A stretch of DNA of 64,000 nucleotides from Methanocaldococcus fervens AG86 (GTDB taxonomy: Archaea; AGJL01; Methanococci; Methanococcales; Methanocaldococcaceae), in the NCBI RefSeq assembly GCF_000023985.1, contig NC_013156.1, positions 210,363 through 274,362 on the forward strand. Direction: 5' to 3'. The notes under the pieces were generated by a model that made no database searches, was not told the DNA's origin, and saw only the letters and a program-made list of their open reading frames with translations. Numbering within the stretch: position 1 is the first letter of the stretch; the number at the start of each line of letters is the position of its first letter. A program made the position numbers and the translations under genes. Of this stretch, positions 27,968-38,340 are shown piece by piece.

Positions 27968-29524
27968 TTATTTTTCTCTTTTTGCTAAAATTTTGTTAAT
28001 CCCATCTATAACTGCTTCAACTGAAGCTCTGACTATATCTTCACTTGCTGCTTTTGTCGTTATTTCCCTACCATAACCTTCCAGTGTTACAATAACTTCT
28101 GCTAAAGCATCAGTACCTCCAGTTATGGCATTTATGTGGTATTCTTTAAGTTTAATTTTTTCTCCAATTGCTCTTTGTATTGCTTTTACTGCTGCATCTA
28201 CAGGTCCAACACCAATAGCTGAGGTTTTCTTAATCTCTTCTTCAATCTTTAAAGCAACCGAAGCTGTTGGTATAACCCTATTACCCGTCATAACTGCTAT
28301 TTGCTCCAACTCAACAACTCTATCTTCTTTAGCCAATTTTCCTACAACATCTTCAACTATTGCTTCAACATCTCTATCTGTAACTCTCTTACCTTTATCT
28401 CCAAGAGCTTTAATTCTCTTAACAATTTCTTCAAACTGCTCATTGTTTATATCTTTACCAACTACAATTCCAAGCTCTTTTAACTTTGCCTCGATTGCAT
28501 GAGTTCCAGTATGCTTACCCAATATAATCCTTCTCCTCTGTCCAACTAACTCTGGGGGAATTGGTTCATAAGTTAAAGCATGAGCTAAAACACCATGGGC
28601 ATGAATTCCACTTTCATGTGCAAAGGCGTTTTCTCCAACAATAGCCTTATTTGGCTGAACTTTAATTTCAGTGTATTTTGATACAAGTTGAGATGTTTCA
28701 TACAACTTTTCAGTTTTAATATTGGTTTCAATTCCATATATTGACATTAAGCTCATAACTACCTCTTCTAATGCTGCATTTCCTCCCCTTTCCCCTAAAC
28801 CATTTATTGTACAGTGAACTTGTTCAGCTCCTGCTTCAACTGCGGCCAATGAGTTGGCAACAGCTAAACCAAAATCATTGTGGCAGTGCACAGAGATAGG
28901 AACTTTTATCTCTTTCTTTAACTCATTTATTAGATAATACATAGCCCTTGGTATCATAACACCTACTGTATCTGGAACGTTGATTATATCAGCTCCAGCC
29001 TCAACTGCCTTTTTATAAACCTCTGTTAAATAGTCAAGTTCTGTTCTTGTTGCATCTTCTGCTGAAAACTCCACCTTAATTCCGTGTTCTTTTATGTATT
29101 CAATCGCCTCAACCGCTATATCAATAATTTCTTCTTTAGATTTTCTTAATTTATATTCCCTGTGTAGCGGAGATGTTGCTATAAAAGTGTGAATCCTATC
29201 TACTCCGCAATCTATTGCCACATCAATATCTTTTTTTACAGCTCTCGCCAATCCACAAATCTCAGCATTTAAATTCAATGAACAAATCTTTTTAATGGCT
29301 TCTTGCTCACCTAATGAAGATACTGGAAATCCTGCTTCAATAACATCAACACCTAAATCATCCAATTTTATAGCTATTTCTATCTTTTCTTCTGGTGTTA
29401 AAGAAACTCCAGGAGTTTGTTCACCATCCCTAAGTGTTGTATCAAAAATATAAACCCTCTTTGGGATATTTAGATTCTCTAATGCTTTTTTTATAATTTC
29501 ATTCTCTTCCCTATAAATTATCAT
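27968..29524 (-). CDS. leuA: 2-isopropylmalate synthase-type alpha-acyl synthase
   Basis: DRE-TIM metallolyase family Claisen condensing enzyme. The barrel starts with [37 protein letters not shown] holds metal-binding His; [12 protein letters not shown] and [11 protein letters not shown] follow; the C-terminal ~120 residues ([15 protein letters not shown] onward) are the leucine-type regulatory domain. 518 residues fits LeuA better than citramalate or homocitrate synthase, although archaeal paralogues (CimA, AksA) are close. It converges with fwdB. Confidence 0.88.
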   Translation of the reverse strand: MIIYREENEIIKKALENLNIPKRVYIFDTTLRDGEQTPGVSLTPEEKIEIAIKLDDLGVDVIEAGFPVSSLGEQEAIKKICSLNLNAEICGLARAVKKDIDVAIDCGVDRIHTFIATSPLHREYKLRKSKEEIIDIAVEAIEYIKEHGIKVEFSAEDATRTELDYLTEVYKKAVEAGADIINVPDTVGVMIPRAMYYLINELKKEIKVPISVHCHNDFGLAVANSLAAVEAGAEQVHCTINGLGERGGNAALEEVVMSLMSIYGIETNIKTEKLYETSQLVSKYTEIKVQPNKAIVGENAFAHESGIHAHGVLAHALTYEPIPPELVGQRRRIILGKHTGTHAIEAKLKELGIVVGKDINNEQFEEIVKRIKALGDKGKRVTDRDVEAIVEDVVGKLAKEDRVVELEQIAVMTGNRVIPTASVALKIEEEIKKTSAIGVGPVDAAVKAIQRAIGEKIKLKEYHINAITGGTDALAEVIVTLEGYGREITTKAASEDIVRASVEAVIDGINKILAKREK

Positions 29525-29869
29525 AATCCCACCAAAAGCTCTTAACTTTGATAATTATCTATTCACAAATAATATAAAAATTTTTATAGAAAAATCTTTC
29601 CATAAAATTATAAAACTTAAACAATATTAGCACTCCAGTAGTCTAAAAATCTCTGCAATAAAAAGTTTTTTATATGATTACCTACATTATTAATATTGAG
29701 TATTCTATCAATTTTTTGTATGCTTAAATCTTTGAATGAGCGTTCTATTTTTAATTATAAAGTATGAGTTTTTGGGATCTGTTTGCATATGAAAATTACG
29801 TTATAGATGTGTTAAAAAGATAAACAAAACATTTAATTATTTAAATTAAGTACTATGTGAGGTGGAATT
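29525..29869. other. Intergenic region with a small ORF remnant
   Basis: 345 bp, AT-rich. On the minus strand, 29635-29745 reads open as about 40 residues (IERSFKDLSIQKIDRILN, then NNVGNHIKNFLLQRFLDYW) to a TAA, but no start codon is seen and a stop lies just upstream. It looks like the tail of a lost gene, possibly transposase-like, but I cannot assign it. The rest shows only promoter-like A/T tracts for the flanking divergent genes. Confidence 0.35.
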
Positions 29870-31732
29870 ATGGGAGTAAATTTAACCGATAAATACGAAA
29901 CACTCGACTTTAAAACGTTTTTAGAAGTTTTCAATATAGTTCCAGAAATTGGGGGGATTTTAGAAGAAAGTGAAAGTGTGGGGGAAGCAAGGGAAAAGTT
30001 ATTTGAATTTTGTAAAGAATTGGAGTGGGAAATTAGGATGGGGAGGATAAAGTTTGATAATGAAGTAGATAGATGGCTCGCTTTAAAAGCTATAAATATA
30101 TTTTTGAATATAATATCCAAAGACAATGAGAGATTAGCAGGTTTTAGTACTTTAGAATATTTGTGGAGAGCATATAAAGGAGATGAGAAAGTTTTAAAAG
30201 AAATTACGGAAGGATTTGTTGAAGAATTCAGGCATTTATTTTTGGCAATGTCTGGAAAAGCCAACTACTCCTTAGGATTTTTAGGAGAAAGATTATTGGA
30301 AGAAGGTGTTGAATTTGTTGATTTCAGCAAAATAAAAGGTAGGGAGGCAGGAATAGCAAGGTCTAACTTTTTGGACAAGGTTTATGATATAATGAGGGAG
30401 TATATAAGCAGATATCCAAGCGGATTGGATAAGAGAATTATCTTGAAAAGAAAGAAAAATAGAGAGATTTTAGAGGAGTTCTTTGGAATAAGTGATGAAG
30501 AGTGGTTTAACTACAAGTGGCAATTTAAGAATGTTATAAAAGGTTTGAAAGGAATTGAAACTTTAAAAGAGCTTAGAGAAGAGACAAACTTTAAAATATC
30601 TGATGAAGATTTAGAGATAATTGAAAAAGCTGTAAAGAATGGTATACCATTTGGTATAACTCCTTACTATCTACACTTATTTGACTTTGAAAATCCATAT
30701 GTTGAGGATTTAGCAGTTAGAAGGCAGGTTATTCCACCAGAGTGGTATGTTGAAAAGATGATGGAACATAAGGAGGATAGAGACAAAGCATTTGACTTTA
30801 TGGGAGAACATGACACTTCACCAATAGATCTAGTGACAAGGAGATACGTCCCTATAGCAATTATAAAGCCTTATGAATCTTGCCCACAAATTTGTGTCTA
30901 TTGTCAGAGAAATTGGATGGTTCAAGATTTTGATACTAAAGCATTTAAAGGTTGGGAAAAAGTTGAAAAAGCTTTGGATTGGTTTGCTGAACATGATTCA
31001 ATGATTGAAATCCTAATTACTGGAGGAGATCCTTTCAGCTTAAGTGATAAAGCAATTGAAAGGATATTAAATAGAGTTTCTGAGATGGATCATGTTATTG
31101 GGGTTAGGTTTGGAACAAGAACAATAGTAACAGCTCCAATGAGGATAACTGATGAGTTGGCTGAACTATTGGGAAGCTTTGAAAAGAGTTTAATGGTTTC
31201 AACACATGTAGAGAGCTGTTATGAAATAACTCCAGAAGTTAAGGAGACTGTTGAAAAATTGAGAAAAAACAACATATATGTCTATAATCAACACGTATTC
31301 CATAGGTATGTAAGTAGAAGATTTGAAAATGTAGCTTTAAGAATAGCTTTAAAGAAGGTTGGAATTATCCCATACTATACATTCTATCCAAAAGGAAAAA
31401 TGGAACATAAAGATTATTTAGTTCCAATAGCAAGATTGGCTCAGGAAGTTAAAGAGGAAGCAAGGTTGTTGCCAGGTTCATTTAGAACAGATGAGCCTAT
31501 ATTCAACGTCCCAAGGATGGGAAAAAATCATTTAAGAGCTTGGCAGGATAGGGAGTTGATAGCAATAAAACCAAATGGAAGTAGGGTTTACTTAATGCAT
31601 CCATGGGAGAAAGGTATTTATCCTACAAAACTCTACACTTATGAAGATGTGCCAATTAAAGAGTATCTAGACAGTTTGAAAGAAATTGGGGAGAATGTTG
31701 AAGATTACAAAACAATCTGGTATTACTACTAA
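29870..31732 (+). CDS. KamA-family radical SAM protein (lysine 2,3-aminomutase-like)
   Basis: The radical SAM cluster motif CPQICVYCQRNW (CxxxCxxC) lies near residue 340, followed by EILITGGDPFSL and the aminomutase-type RFGTRTIVTAPMRIT and QHVFHRYVSRRFE segments. The C-terminal barrel resembles lysine 2,3-aminomutase, but 620 residues is ~200 more than usual. The long N-terminal region (1-290) has no motif I know. Substrate and reaction are therefore uncertain. GAGGTGGAATT precedes the ATG. A flavoprotein gene starts 9 bp after the stop, so the two are likely co-transcribed. Confidence 0.82.
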   Translation: MGVNLTDKYETLDFKTFLEVFNIVPEIGGILEESESVGEAREKLFEFCKELEWEIRMGRIKFDNEVDRWLALKAINIFLNIISKDNERLAGFSTLEYLWRAYKGDEKVLKEITEGFVEEFRHLFLAMSGKANYSLGFLGERLLEEGVEFVDFSKIKGREAGIARSNFLDKVYDIMREYISRYPSGLDKRIILKRKKNREILEEFFGISDEEWFNYKWQFKNVIKGLKGIETLKELREETNFKISDEDLEIIEKAVKNGIPFGITPYYLHLFDFENPYVEDLAVRRQVIPPEWYVEKMMEHKEDRDKAFDFMGEHDTSPIDLVTRRYVPIAIIKPYESCPQICVYCQRNWMVQDFDTKAFKGWEKVEKALDWFAEHDSMIEILITGGDPFSLSDKAIERILNRVSEMDHVIGVRFGTRTIVTAPMRITDELAELLGSFEKSLMVSTHVESCYEITPEVKETVEKLRKNNIYVYNQHVFHRYVSRRFENVALRIALKKVGIIPYYTFYPKGKMEHKDYLVPIARLAQEVKEEARLLPGSFRTDEPIFNVPRMGKNHLRAWQDRELIAIKPNGSRVYLMHPWEKGIYPTKLYTYEDVPIKEYLDSLKEIGENVEDYKTIWYYY

Positions 31733-31741
31733 GGTGAGCTA

Positions 31742-32911
31742 ATGAAAATAGCTGTTGTTGGAGCAGGGCCTGCTGGAAGAACATCAGCTATGTTTTTAGC
31801 AAAAAATGGCTTTGATGTAGATTTATTTGAGAAGGAGAGGATTGGAGGAACGTGCTTAAACTACGGATGCACTTATATAACAGGATTAAGAGAGATGGCA
31901 GATATTATCAATAATTTGAGTATTTTGAAAGGGGAAAAAATCCATTTAGAAGAAATAATTTCATTTAAAGAGTTGCAGGAAAAGATAAATAAAATTCAAG
32001 ATAGAATAAGGAATAAATTGGAAAAAGAAACAAAAGAAGCTGGAGTAAATATAAAATACAAAGAATTTAAGGAAAAATATGAAGATAACTACGATTATGT
32101 AGTTTATGCCACTGGAAAAAATTATCCAACTTCCTATGATGGTTATGAGGTATTAACTCACAAAGATATTCCGAATTTGAGAGAATTGCCAGAAAATATT
32201 TTAGTAATTGGTGGAGGAGCTGTTGCTGCAGAATACGCCTCAATATTTTCTGATTTTGGAAGTAATGTTGTTGTATATACAAGATCTAAAATCTTAAAGG
32301 AAATTAAGGATGAGGATATTAGAGATTACCTAATGAAAAAAATTATAAATTTTAAAATAATTAATGACAAAGAAGAATTTGAAAAGCTTTTAAAAAATGA
32401 AGATTATACAAAAATTTTAGCAATTGGTGGAAAAGGAGTTTTTGAAACTGATGAATATTTAAGGGTTAAAAATAAAGAGAAAACTTACGCCTGCGGAGAT
32501 TGTGTAATAAATGGAGGAGGGAACACACCAATATCAAGAATGGAAGGAAGGGTTGTGGCTCAAAACATTTTTAATGAAATAAACAATAAACCTTTAATAA
32601 AGCCAAATTATGAGTTAATCCCAAAGAGTATTAGGCTGTCTTTGCCAATATCCTATGTAGGAAAGCAAACAAATGAATACAAAACAATAAGAAGCTGTGT
32701 AGGTAAAGGTAATTTCTTTAAAGTTTTGAGTGGCGTTGGGATAAATAAAATCTATTATGAAAATGGAAAGATTGTTGGAGCTATAGCTATGATGCCCTGC
32801 TCTGAAATTTTGCCATATTTCACTCAATTAATTAAAGGAATAGATGTTTATTATGATTTTATTGAGATTCATCCTTCAACGGATATATTCTATAAAGAGT
32901 TTAGGCAGTAA
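31742..32911 (+). CDS. Dihydrolipoamide dehydrogenase-like FAD/NAD oxidoreductase
   Basis: Pyridine nucleotide-disulfide oxidoreductase family. FAD motif VVGAGPAGRTSAMFLA, redox-active CxxxxC as GGTCLNYGCTYI, NAD motif VIGGGAVAAEYASIF and the second FAD motif TYACGDCVINGG are intact. At 389 residues it is shorter than true Lpd (~460-470); the dimerisation domain is short. It may reduce a thiol or supply electrons to the adjacent KamA-like enzyme. The AAGGTGAGCTA site is just upstream. Its stop is 1 bp from the convergent pheA stop. Confidence 0.85.
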   Translation: MKIAVVGAGPAGRTSAMFLAKNGFDVDLFEKERIGGTCLNYGCTYITGLREMADIINNLSILKGEKIHLEEIISFKELQEKINKIQDRIRNKLEKETKEAGVNIKYKEFKEKYEDNYDYVVYATGKNYPTSYDGYEVLTHKDIPNLRELPENILVIGGGAVAAEYASIFSDFGSNVVVYTRSKILKEIKDEDIRDYLMKKIINFKIINDKEEFEKLLKNEDYTKILAIGGKGVFETDEYLRVKNKEKTYACGDCVINGGGNTPISRMEGRVVAQNIFNEINNKPLIKPNYELIPKSIRLSLPISYVGKQTNEYKTIRSCVGKGNFFKVLSGVGINKIYYENGKIVGAIAMMPCSEILPYFTQLIKGIDVYYDFIEIHPSTDIFYKEFRQ

Positions 32912-32912
32912 G

Positions 32913-33722
32913 CTATTCAAAAACAGGATATCTACCTAAAAGAATGATAAAGGTTGTATATTTCTCTAAAGATTTTAAAATTTCATCCAAATTTTCTTTG
33001 TTATTTTCAAAGTCAATGTAAAATATGTAAGTTCCTAATCTCTTTTTTGAAGGTCTCGACTCAATCCTCGTTAAGTTTATGTTTCTTTCAGCGAATTCTT
33101 TTAAAATGTGATATAAAGCCCCTGGCTTATCTTCTTTTAATTCAAAAACTATCGAAACCTTATATTTTTCTGGAATATTTTTAAATTTAACATATTTACC
33201 AATTAAAATAAATCTCGTCTTATTGTTTTTATAATCCTCAATATTTTCATCCAATATTTTTAGGTTGTAATATTCGGCAGACTCTTTTGAACCAATAGCC
33301 CCCAAAGTTTCATCTCCACTCTCAGCAACAATCCTTACAGCCTTAGCTGTGCTTTCTACTGCCTTAACTTCCCAGCCATGTTTTTTTATGTAATTTCTAC
33401 ATTGAGCCAAAGCCTGAGGATGGGAGATAACTGTTTTTATCTTATTTTTATCATACCCAATTAAATTGTGGTGAATATCTAAAGCCAATTCCCCTAATAT
33501 CTTAATATCTTTAAATTGCAATAACAAATCCTGTGTTAAGGATACCGAGCCCTCAATAGAGTTTTCTATTGGAACTACTCCTAAGCTATTATTAGCTACT
33601 TTCTCAAACACATCGTATATTGAATTACAATAATCTATCTTATAATTCCCATCAATATAGTTTAAAAATTTTTTAGCTGCTATTTCGCTGTACGTTCCTT
33701 TTGGTAACGTGTAAATAATCAT
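32913..33722 (-). CDS. pheA: Prephenate dehydratase
   Basis: Monofunctional enzyme converting prephenate to phenylpyruvate. It starts LPKGTYSEIAAKKFL and has VVPIENSIEGSVSLTQDLL, the catalytic TRFILIGK motif (Thr-Arg-Phe) near residue 164, and a C-terminal ACT domain (ALYHILKEFAERNINLTRIESRPSKKRLGTY) that binds phenylalanine for feedback control. 269 residues is typical. The start overlaps the stop of the upstream methyltransferase gene by 4 bp. Confidence 0.95.
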   Translation of the reverse strand: MIIYTLPKGTYSEIAAKKFLNYIDGNYKIDYCNSIYDVFEKVANNSLGVVPIENSIEGSVSLTQDLLLQFKDIKILGELALDIHHNLIGYDKNKIKTVISHPQALAQCRNYIKKHGWEVKAVESTAKAVRIVAESGDETLGAIGSKESAEYYNLKILDENIEDYKNNKTRFILIGKYVKFKNIPEKYKVSIVFELKEDKPGALYHILKEFAERNINLTRIESRPSKKRLGTYIFYIDFENNKENLDEILKSLEKYTTFIILLGRYPVFE

Positions 33723-34405
33723 TCTTTCACCATCTCTATAATCAAAAACTGCCCTCTATTTTTAAAGATTTTTGAAAGTTTTTTGTCTACAATTTTCCAG
33801 TGCTTTAAGATTTTTGATAAAATTATTGGGGGAAATATCTTAAAAATTGAAGGTAGGTAATATACTGAGCTTATGTAATTGATTTTAAACCCATTTACTT
33901 TAAAATCTTCAGCAGATAAAGGTCTATGATAAATCTCAAAGTCGTTAAATATCTCTTCCTTAATTAGGCTGTCTTTATTTACAACAACAACTATTAACTT
34001 TCCATTATTTTTTAAAACCCTTTTTATTTCATTTAAGGCATTTAAATGATTTACATGTTCCAAAACGTTTATGCATACCACTAAATCAAAAACCTCATCT
34101 TTAAAAGGTAAATGTAGGATGTTGGCACAAATTTTCCTCTCATTTAGTTTAAATTTTTTGAGTAAATTTAGGGAAATATCCAAATATAAGGTATTAAAAT
34201 CTTTTGTTAAATTATAAAAAGCTCCAAAACCACATCCACAGTCCAAAACTAAAAAATCTTCTTTATTTTTAAAATTTTTAAATTTTTTTAATAATAAATT
34301 TAATTCTTCAAAAATTAACTCATCGGCAAAATTTATAAGCAGTTGTATATAATTTGGGAAACTCTCTGGCTCCCATTTATCATAAAAATTTTTAACTTCT
34401 TTCAT
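33719..34405 (-). CDS. SAM-dependent methyltransferase, class I
   Basis: Motif I FLVLDCGCGFGAFYNL, post-I DISLNLL and the VVCINVLEHVNHLNAL segment are those of methyltransferase 11/UbiE-type enzymes. 228 residues. The substrate is unknown; the C-terminal hydrophobic stretch (YYLPSIFKIFPPIILSKIL) could touch a membrane lipid. It overlaps both neighbours by 4 bp (ATGA-type junctions), so it is translationally coupled between a 95-residue unknown protein and pheA. Confidence 0.82.
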   Translation of the reverse strand: MKEVKNFYDKWEPESFPNYIQLLINFADELIFEELNLLLKKFKNFKNKEDFLVLDCGCGFGAFYNLTKDFNTLYLDISLNLLKKFKLNERKICANILHLPFKDEVFDLVVCINVLEHVNHLNALNEIKRVLKNNGKLIVVVVNKDSLIKEEIFNDFEIYHRPLSAEDFKVNGFKINYISSVYYLPSIFKIFPPIILSKILKHWKIVDKKLSKIFKNRGQFLIIEMVKE

Positions 34406-34689
34406 AGTATCTCACATGTTAGTGTATAAATTATTTCATCCTCAAACAGCTTTTTAATTTTTTCTTTAATTTCGTTAATCTCCTCCCTGTTTAACTCTTC
34501 CTTTAACGGTTTGTCGAGCATAAATCCACATCTATAATAATAGCCGTTTTCTGAAATTAAAGCCAACTCTGGGTATTCAACAGACAATATTCTAACATCC
34601 TCTCCCAAAATCTTTAAAACTTCTTTAAATGCTTTTTCAAAGTCAAATCCCTCTCTTACATAAAAAACAGCATCTACAGCCAATTTCAT
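34402..34689 (-). CDS. Small protein of unknown function
   Basis: 95 residues starting MKLAVDAVFYVREGFD after AGGTGAAACT; a longer in-frame start at 34758 lies inside hsdR and is not used. The mix of acidic helix and beta strands (DVRILSVEYPELALISE) gives no recognisable motif. It sits between hsdR and the methyltransferase gene, overlapping the latter by 4 bp. Confidence 0.6.
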   Translation of the reverse strand: MKLAVDAVFYVREGFDFEKAFKEVLKILGEDVRILSVEYPELALISENGYYYRCGFMLDKPLKEELNREEINEIKEKIKKLFEDEIIYTLTCEIL

Positions 34690-34708
34690 AGTTTCACCTA
34701 AAATATGT

Positions 34709-37159
34709 TTAAGTATGGTTATAAATTTCCAACTCGTAGATATTACTTTTAATTTCATTTATAAACTGTGGAATATTTTTCACTTTTGCTTTTAATTTAT
34801 TTAAAGCTCCTTTTCTTTTCATATCTTGTGTTAGTAGAACTTTTGGTGATAAATTATCGATACCTCCTCTTTTATACTTTTCAAGCATTGATAAAACAAT
34901 ATCTCTAATATCTCTACCATATTTGTCTATTTTATAAAGATGTTTATTTATGAAATAATTCACCCTATCATTTCTCGTTAATAAAGGGACATCAAATACA
35001 AGATGTGCCATAATATCAAAGCCATCCACTTCATCCATATCTTCGAGGTCTCTTATAAGGTCAATATCTATGCATTTTTCTTTTAACTTATCTAAAAATT
35101 CTTTTCTTTTTTTATCATTTATCCAAACATCTTTTAAATCTTCTAAGGTGTGTATTTCTTTTACTATGTTTTCTTTCACATATCTTTTATATTCTGCATA
35201 AGATACATTAGTTCCATTAACTTCAACTTCTATTTCTTCTGCAATTTCAACGACAATTCCTCTAACAGTTATTTTCTTAGGTTTTTTCTTTATTGGCTTT
35301 AATTCAAAGAAATAATTTTCTTCGTTGGGAGCTACTTTCCTTCTTAATGGAACATAGCCATCTTTTGAGATGATTATATTTAGCAGTGGATTTGATGGCA
35401 GTTCTTTTAATTCAAAGTATCCATATTTGTTTGTGTAAGTTTCTTTTTCAAATCTTCCAATTTTTATTTTTACTCTTGCATCAAATATTGGTTCTTTGGT
35501 ATCTTTATCTATTACATAGCCTTTTATTATTTTGTTGTATGGCTCTTCTGGGATTTCTTCAACCTTCAACTTTGGTGGTTTTGGTATGTCCCATTCATCT
35601 ATTAGCCGTGTAGCATTTGTAAAATCAATTATTCTAAAAAATCCTTTATTATTTGCTAATCTTGAACCTCTTCCAATAATTTGTTTAAATAAAACTCTTG
35701 AGCTTATAGGCCTCATAAAAACGATATTTTTAACATCTGGGATATCAACTCCAGTTGATAACAAATCTACTGTTGTTGCTACTATTGGATAATTGCTTTC
35801 AGAATCTCTAAATATTTCTAAGTCATTTTTGTCTTCATGAACAATTTTTACAGCAAAATTCTCATTGTTTGTAAGTTGGTTTATGGTGTTTTTCACTATC
35901 TCTGCATGTTCAGTATCTACACAGAATATTATTGTCTTTGCTTTTTTATCAGTTTTATTCATAATATTAAGAAGTTTTTCACACATTTTTCTTGTTCTAT
36001 CTGGTAGAGATATAGTTCTTTCAAATTCAGAAGGAAGGTAGAAATCTTTTAAGTTTTCTGGATTAATTTCGTCATCATAAATTATCTCTTCTGCTTGGGA
36101 AATGTCTAATCCCTCAATATCTATATTTGTTAGGATTTTGTATATTTTATATGGAACGAGGTAACCATCCTCTATTGCTTGTGCCAATGAATATTCAAAA
36201 ACTGGCTCTCCAAAGTATTCATAAACATCTATGTTGTCTTCTCTTCTTGGTGTTGCAGTCATTCCTAAGTGATAGGCATCTTTAAAATGCTCTACTATCT
36301 CTCCCCATCTTCCATATCTCGACCTGTGGCATTCATCTATAATAATTAAATCAAAAAAGTCCTCTGGAATTTGTTTATAAAAGTTGTCTGTATAGAGTGT
36401 TTGATATGTTGAAAAATAGATTTGCCTATTTTTGTTAAATTTTCCTGATTCTATTTTAAACCTTGCACCTTTAAATGGTTCATAAGCTTCATAAGCTTGG
36501 TCTCTTAAAAATATCCTATCAGTTAAAAACAAAACCCTTGAAATAAACCCGCTTTTTATCAATTTCCAAACAATTTGAAAGGATGTGAATGTTTTTCCGG
36601 TTCCAGTAGCCATTGTTAATAAAATTCTTTTCTGTCCTTTTAGCATTGCCTCTATAACTCTTTTTATTGCTGTTTCTTGGTAGCTTCTTAATTTTTTTGT
36701 TGGGTCATTGTAGTAAGGATATTCCAATGGAGATAGATTTTTATCTTCAAGTCCTTTCCATTCTTTATATATTTGGTAGAGTTCTTTTGGGGATAGAAAG
36801 TTATCAACTCTCTCAGTTTTTGGGATTCTTCTATCGTAGATAATTATTTCTTTCCCATTTGTTGTGTAAGCAATTGGAACATCTAATCTTTTTGCATAGT
36901 CAATTGCTTGAGGTAGCCCTTTATCTGCTGGAATGTCTTCTCTCTTTACTTCTACAACCCCGACTATTATGTTATTAACTTTTAAAACAATATCTGCAAA
37001 TTTGTTTGGTGATTTTATTATTTCGTAATCCTCTCCTTTTACATAAAACCTATCGCTTTTTATTTTATATTCTCTAATTATATTCTCTTCTGTCCATCCA
37101 TATTCTTTTAGTTTTGGAATAACAAATTTTTCTCTCGTGTCTGCCTCACTTAAAGGCAT
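34709..37159 (-). CDS. hsdR: Type I restriction enzyme R subunit with an inserted carboxypeptidase-regulatory-like domain
   Basis: Nuclease motif at the N-terminus (DIVLKVNNIIVGVVEVKR, D...ExK). SF2 motor motifs: MATGTGKTFT, LIIIDECHRSRYG, MTATPRR, ATTVDLLSTGVDIP and QIIGRGSRL. Residues ~540-625 (KGYVIDKDTKEPIFDARVKI, TNKYGYFELKEL, IISKDGYVPL) look like a carboxypeptidase regulatory-like beta-sandwich, which is unusual in HsdR. The C-terminal helical part contacts HsdM. The ATG at 37159 follows GGGGGAT; the GTG at 37171 is in frame but less likely. It is the last restriction gene of the operon. Confidence 0.9.
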   Translation of the reverse strand: MPLSEADTREKFVIPKLKEYGWTEENIIREYKIKSDRFYVKGEDYEIIKSPNKFADIVLKVNNIIVGVVEVKREDIPADKGLPQAIDYAKRLDVPIAYTTNGKEIIIYDRRIPKTERVDNFLSPKELYQIYKEWKGLEDKNLSPLEYPYYNDPTKKLRSYQETAIKRVIEAMLKGQKRILLTMATGTGKTFTSFQIVWKLIKSGFISRVLFLTDRIFLRDQAYEAYEPFKGARFKIESGKFNKNRQIYFSTYQTLYTDNFYKQIPEDFFDLIIIDECHRSRYGRWGEIVEHFKDAYHLGMTATPRREDNIDVYEYFGEPVFEYSLAQAIEDGYLVPYKIYKILTNIDIEGLDISQAEEIIYDDEINPENLKDFYLPSEFERTISLPDRTRKMCEKLLNIMNKTDKKAKTIIFCVDTEHAEIVKNTINQLTNNENFAVKIVHEDKNDLEIFRDSESNYPIVATTVDLLSTGVDIPDVKNIVFMRPISSRVLFKQIIGRGSRLANNKGFFRIIDFTNATRLIDEWDIPKPPKLKVEEIPEEPYNKIIKGYVIDKDTKEPIFDARVKIKIGRFEKETYTNKYGYFELKELPSNPLLNIIISKDGYVPLRRKVAPNEENYFFELKPIKKKPKKITVRGIVVEIAEEIEVEVNGTNVSYAEYKRYVKENIVKEIHTLEDLKDVWINDKKRKEFLDKLKEKCIDIDLIRDLEDMDEVDGFDIMAHLVFDVPLLTRNDRVNYFINKHLYKIDKYGRDIRDIVLSMLEKYKRGGIDNLSPKVLLTQDMKRKGALNKLKAKVKNIPQFINEIKSNIYELEIYNHT

Positions 37160-37183
37160 TTTATCCCCCACATAGCTAAAAAT

Positions 37184-38278
37184 TTATAGCAATTTCTTTA
37201 TAGCGTTCCAAACTAAATAAGATTGAGGTTTTAAAGTTCCTTCTATTGGATTTAGGAATAGGATGTTTTTCTTAATTAAATAAACATAAATCGGCTTTGC
37301 TATATTATCATCACTAACTTCATAATTTTCTTTAAATAATTTTAACGCCTCTATAATATCTTCTTTTTTAATCTCAACAATTTCATTTCCAACTTCAACT
37401 TTAGGTTTTATATAATCCAAGTCCTTTAAGAAATATTTCAGTTTTTGAGTAGTATCTTTAAGCATTGAATCTAAAATGTCCTTTAAACGTTCATATCTCA
37501 ATTTATTAATAACTGTTTCTATTGATATCGGCTTCCCACCTACATAGGAATAAATTAACTCTTTATCCTCATCAGATAATTTTTTATTTAAAATATCATC
37601 TGCTAAAAAATCCATAAACTTTAAAGCAGTTTCTTTATCAAAATCATCCACTAAAATATAATCAGCTCTCCCTTCTAACTCCCCAGTGTTATAAACATAT
37701 TCAATAAATAAGCTATCCGATGATAGACAAAAAACATGACATAAATGCTGTTCTTTTGTTAAAGATACTAAAAACTGAAACAATTCTTTTAACAAATATT
37801 TTTGCCCATTTAGAACTACATCTTTAATCATCTGCAATTCATCAAATATTAATATCGGCTTTTTCCCACTCTTTTTAACAGCTAACAATAAGCTGTTTAA
37901 ATACTGGAAAGCGTCGTTTATCTTTTCTTCAAATAACTTATCAAACTCTACCTCTGGTATAGGGATGCCAGTTAAAATCCTAACACCTTTGGTTATTAAA
38001 TTCAAAACCTCATCCTTATCTTTAATCTTTTCAAAGAAATCATATTTTTTAGTTGTGAAGATTGCCTCAATAAACTCCCTCTTTTCTGAGATTAAATAGG
38101 TTCTGAAATTAATATAGAAAACCTTATAGTCATCAGTTAGTTTGTTTTCTATGATATGTTTTATTAAAGCAGTTTTTCCACTATTTATAGAGCCGTAGAT
38201 AAAATAAATTAAATTTGGCTCTCCTTCTAAGATTGATAGAATTTCTTTTATTTCTTTTTCTCTGTTGAAAAATTTCAT
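37184..38278 (-). CDS. Archaeal-type AAA ATPase embedded in the restriction operon
   Basis: 364 residues. Walker [15 protein letters not shown] near residue 28, Walker [13 protein letters not shown] near 141, sensor-like [13 protein letters not shown] near 186, then a C-terminal winged-helix-like region. It belongs to the archaeal ATPase group, expanded in Methanocaldococcus, related to STAND/MoxR-like signalling ATPases. It lies 12 bp upstream of hsdR and 62 bp downstream of a tiny membrane protein. A defence role is inferred only from position. Confidence 0.8.
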   Translation of the reverse strand: MKFFNREKEIKEILSILEGEPNLIYFIYGSINSGKTALIKHIIENKLTDDYKVFYINFRTYLISEKREFIEAIFTTKKYDFFEKIKDKDEVLNLITKGVRILTGIPIPEVEFDKLFEEKINDAFQYLNSLLLAVKKSGKKPILIFDELQMIKDVVLNGQKYLLKELFQFLVSLTKEQHLCHVFCLSSDSLFIEYVYNTGELEGRADYILVDDFDKETALKFMDFLADDILNKKLSDEDKELIYSYVGGKPISIETVINKLRYERLKDILDSMLKDTTQKLKYFLKDLDYIKPKVEVGNEIVEIKKEDIIEALKLFKENYEVSDDNIAKPIYVYLIKKNILFLNPIEGTLKPQSYLVWNAIKKLL

Positions 38279-38340
38279 TTTTTCACCAGATTAAATTTTA
38301 TATCTATATATGAAAATAAACAAAATGATAAGAATAGCCC

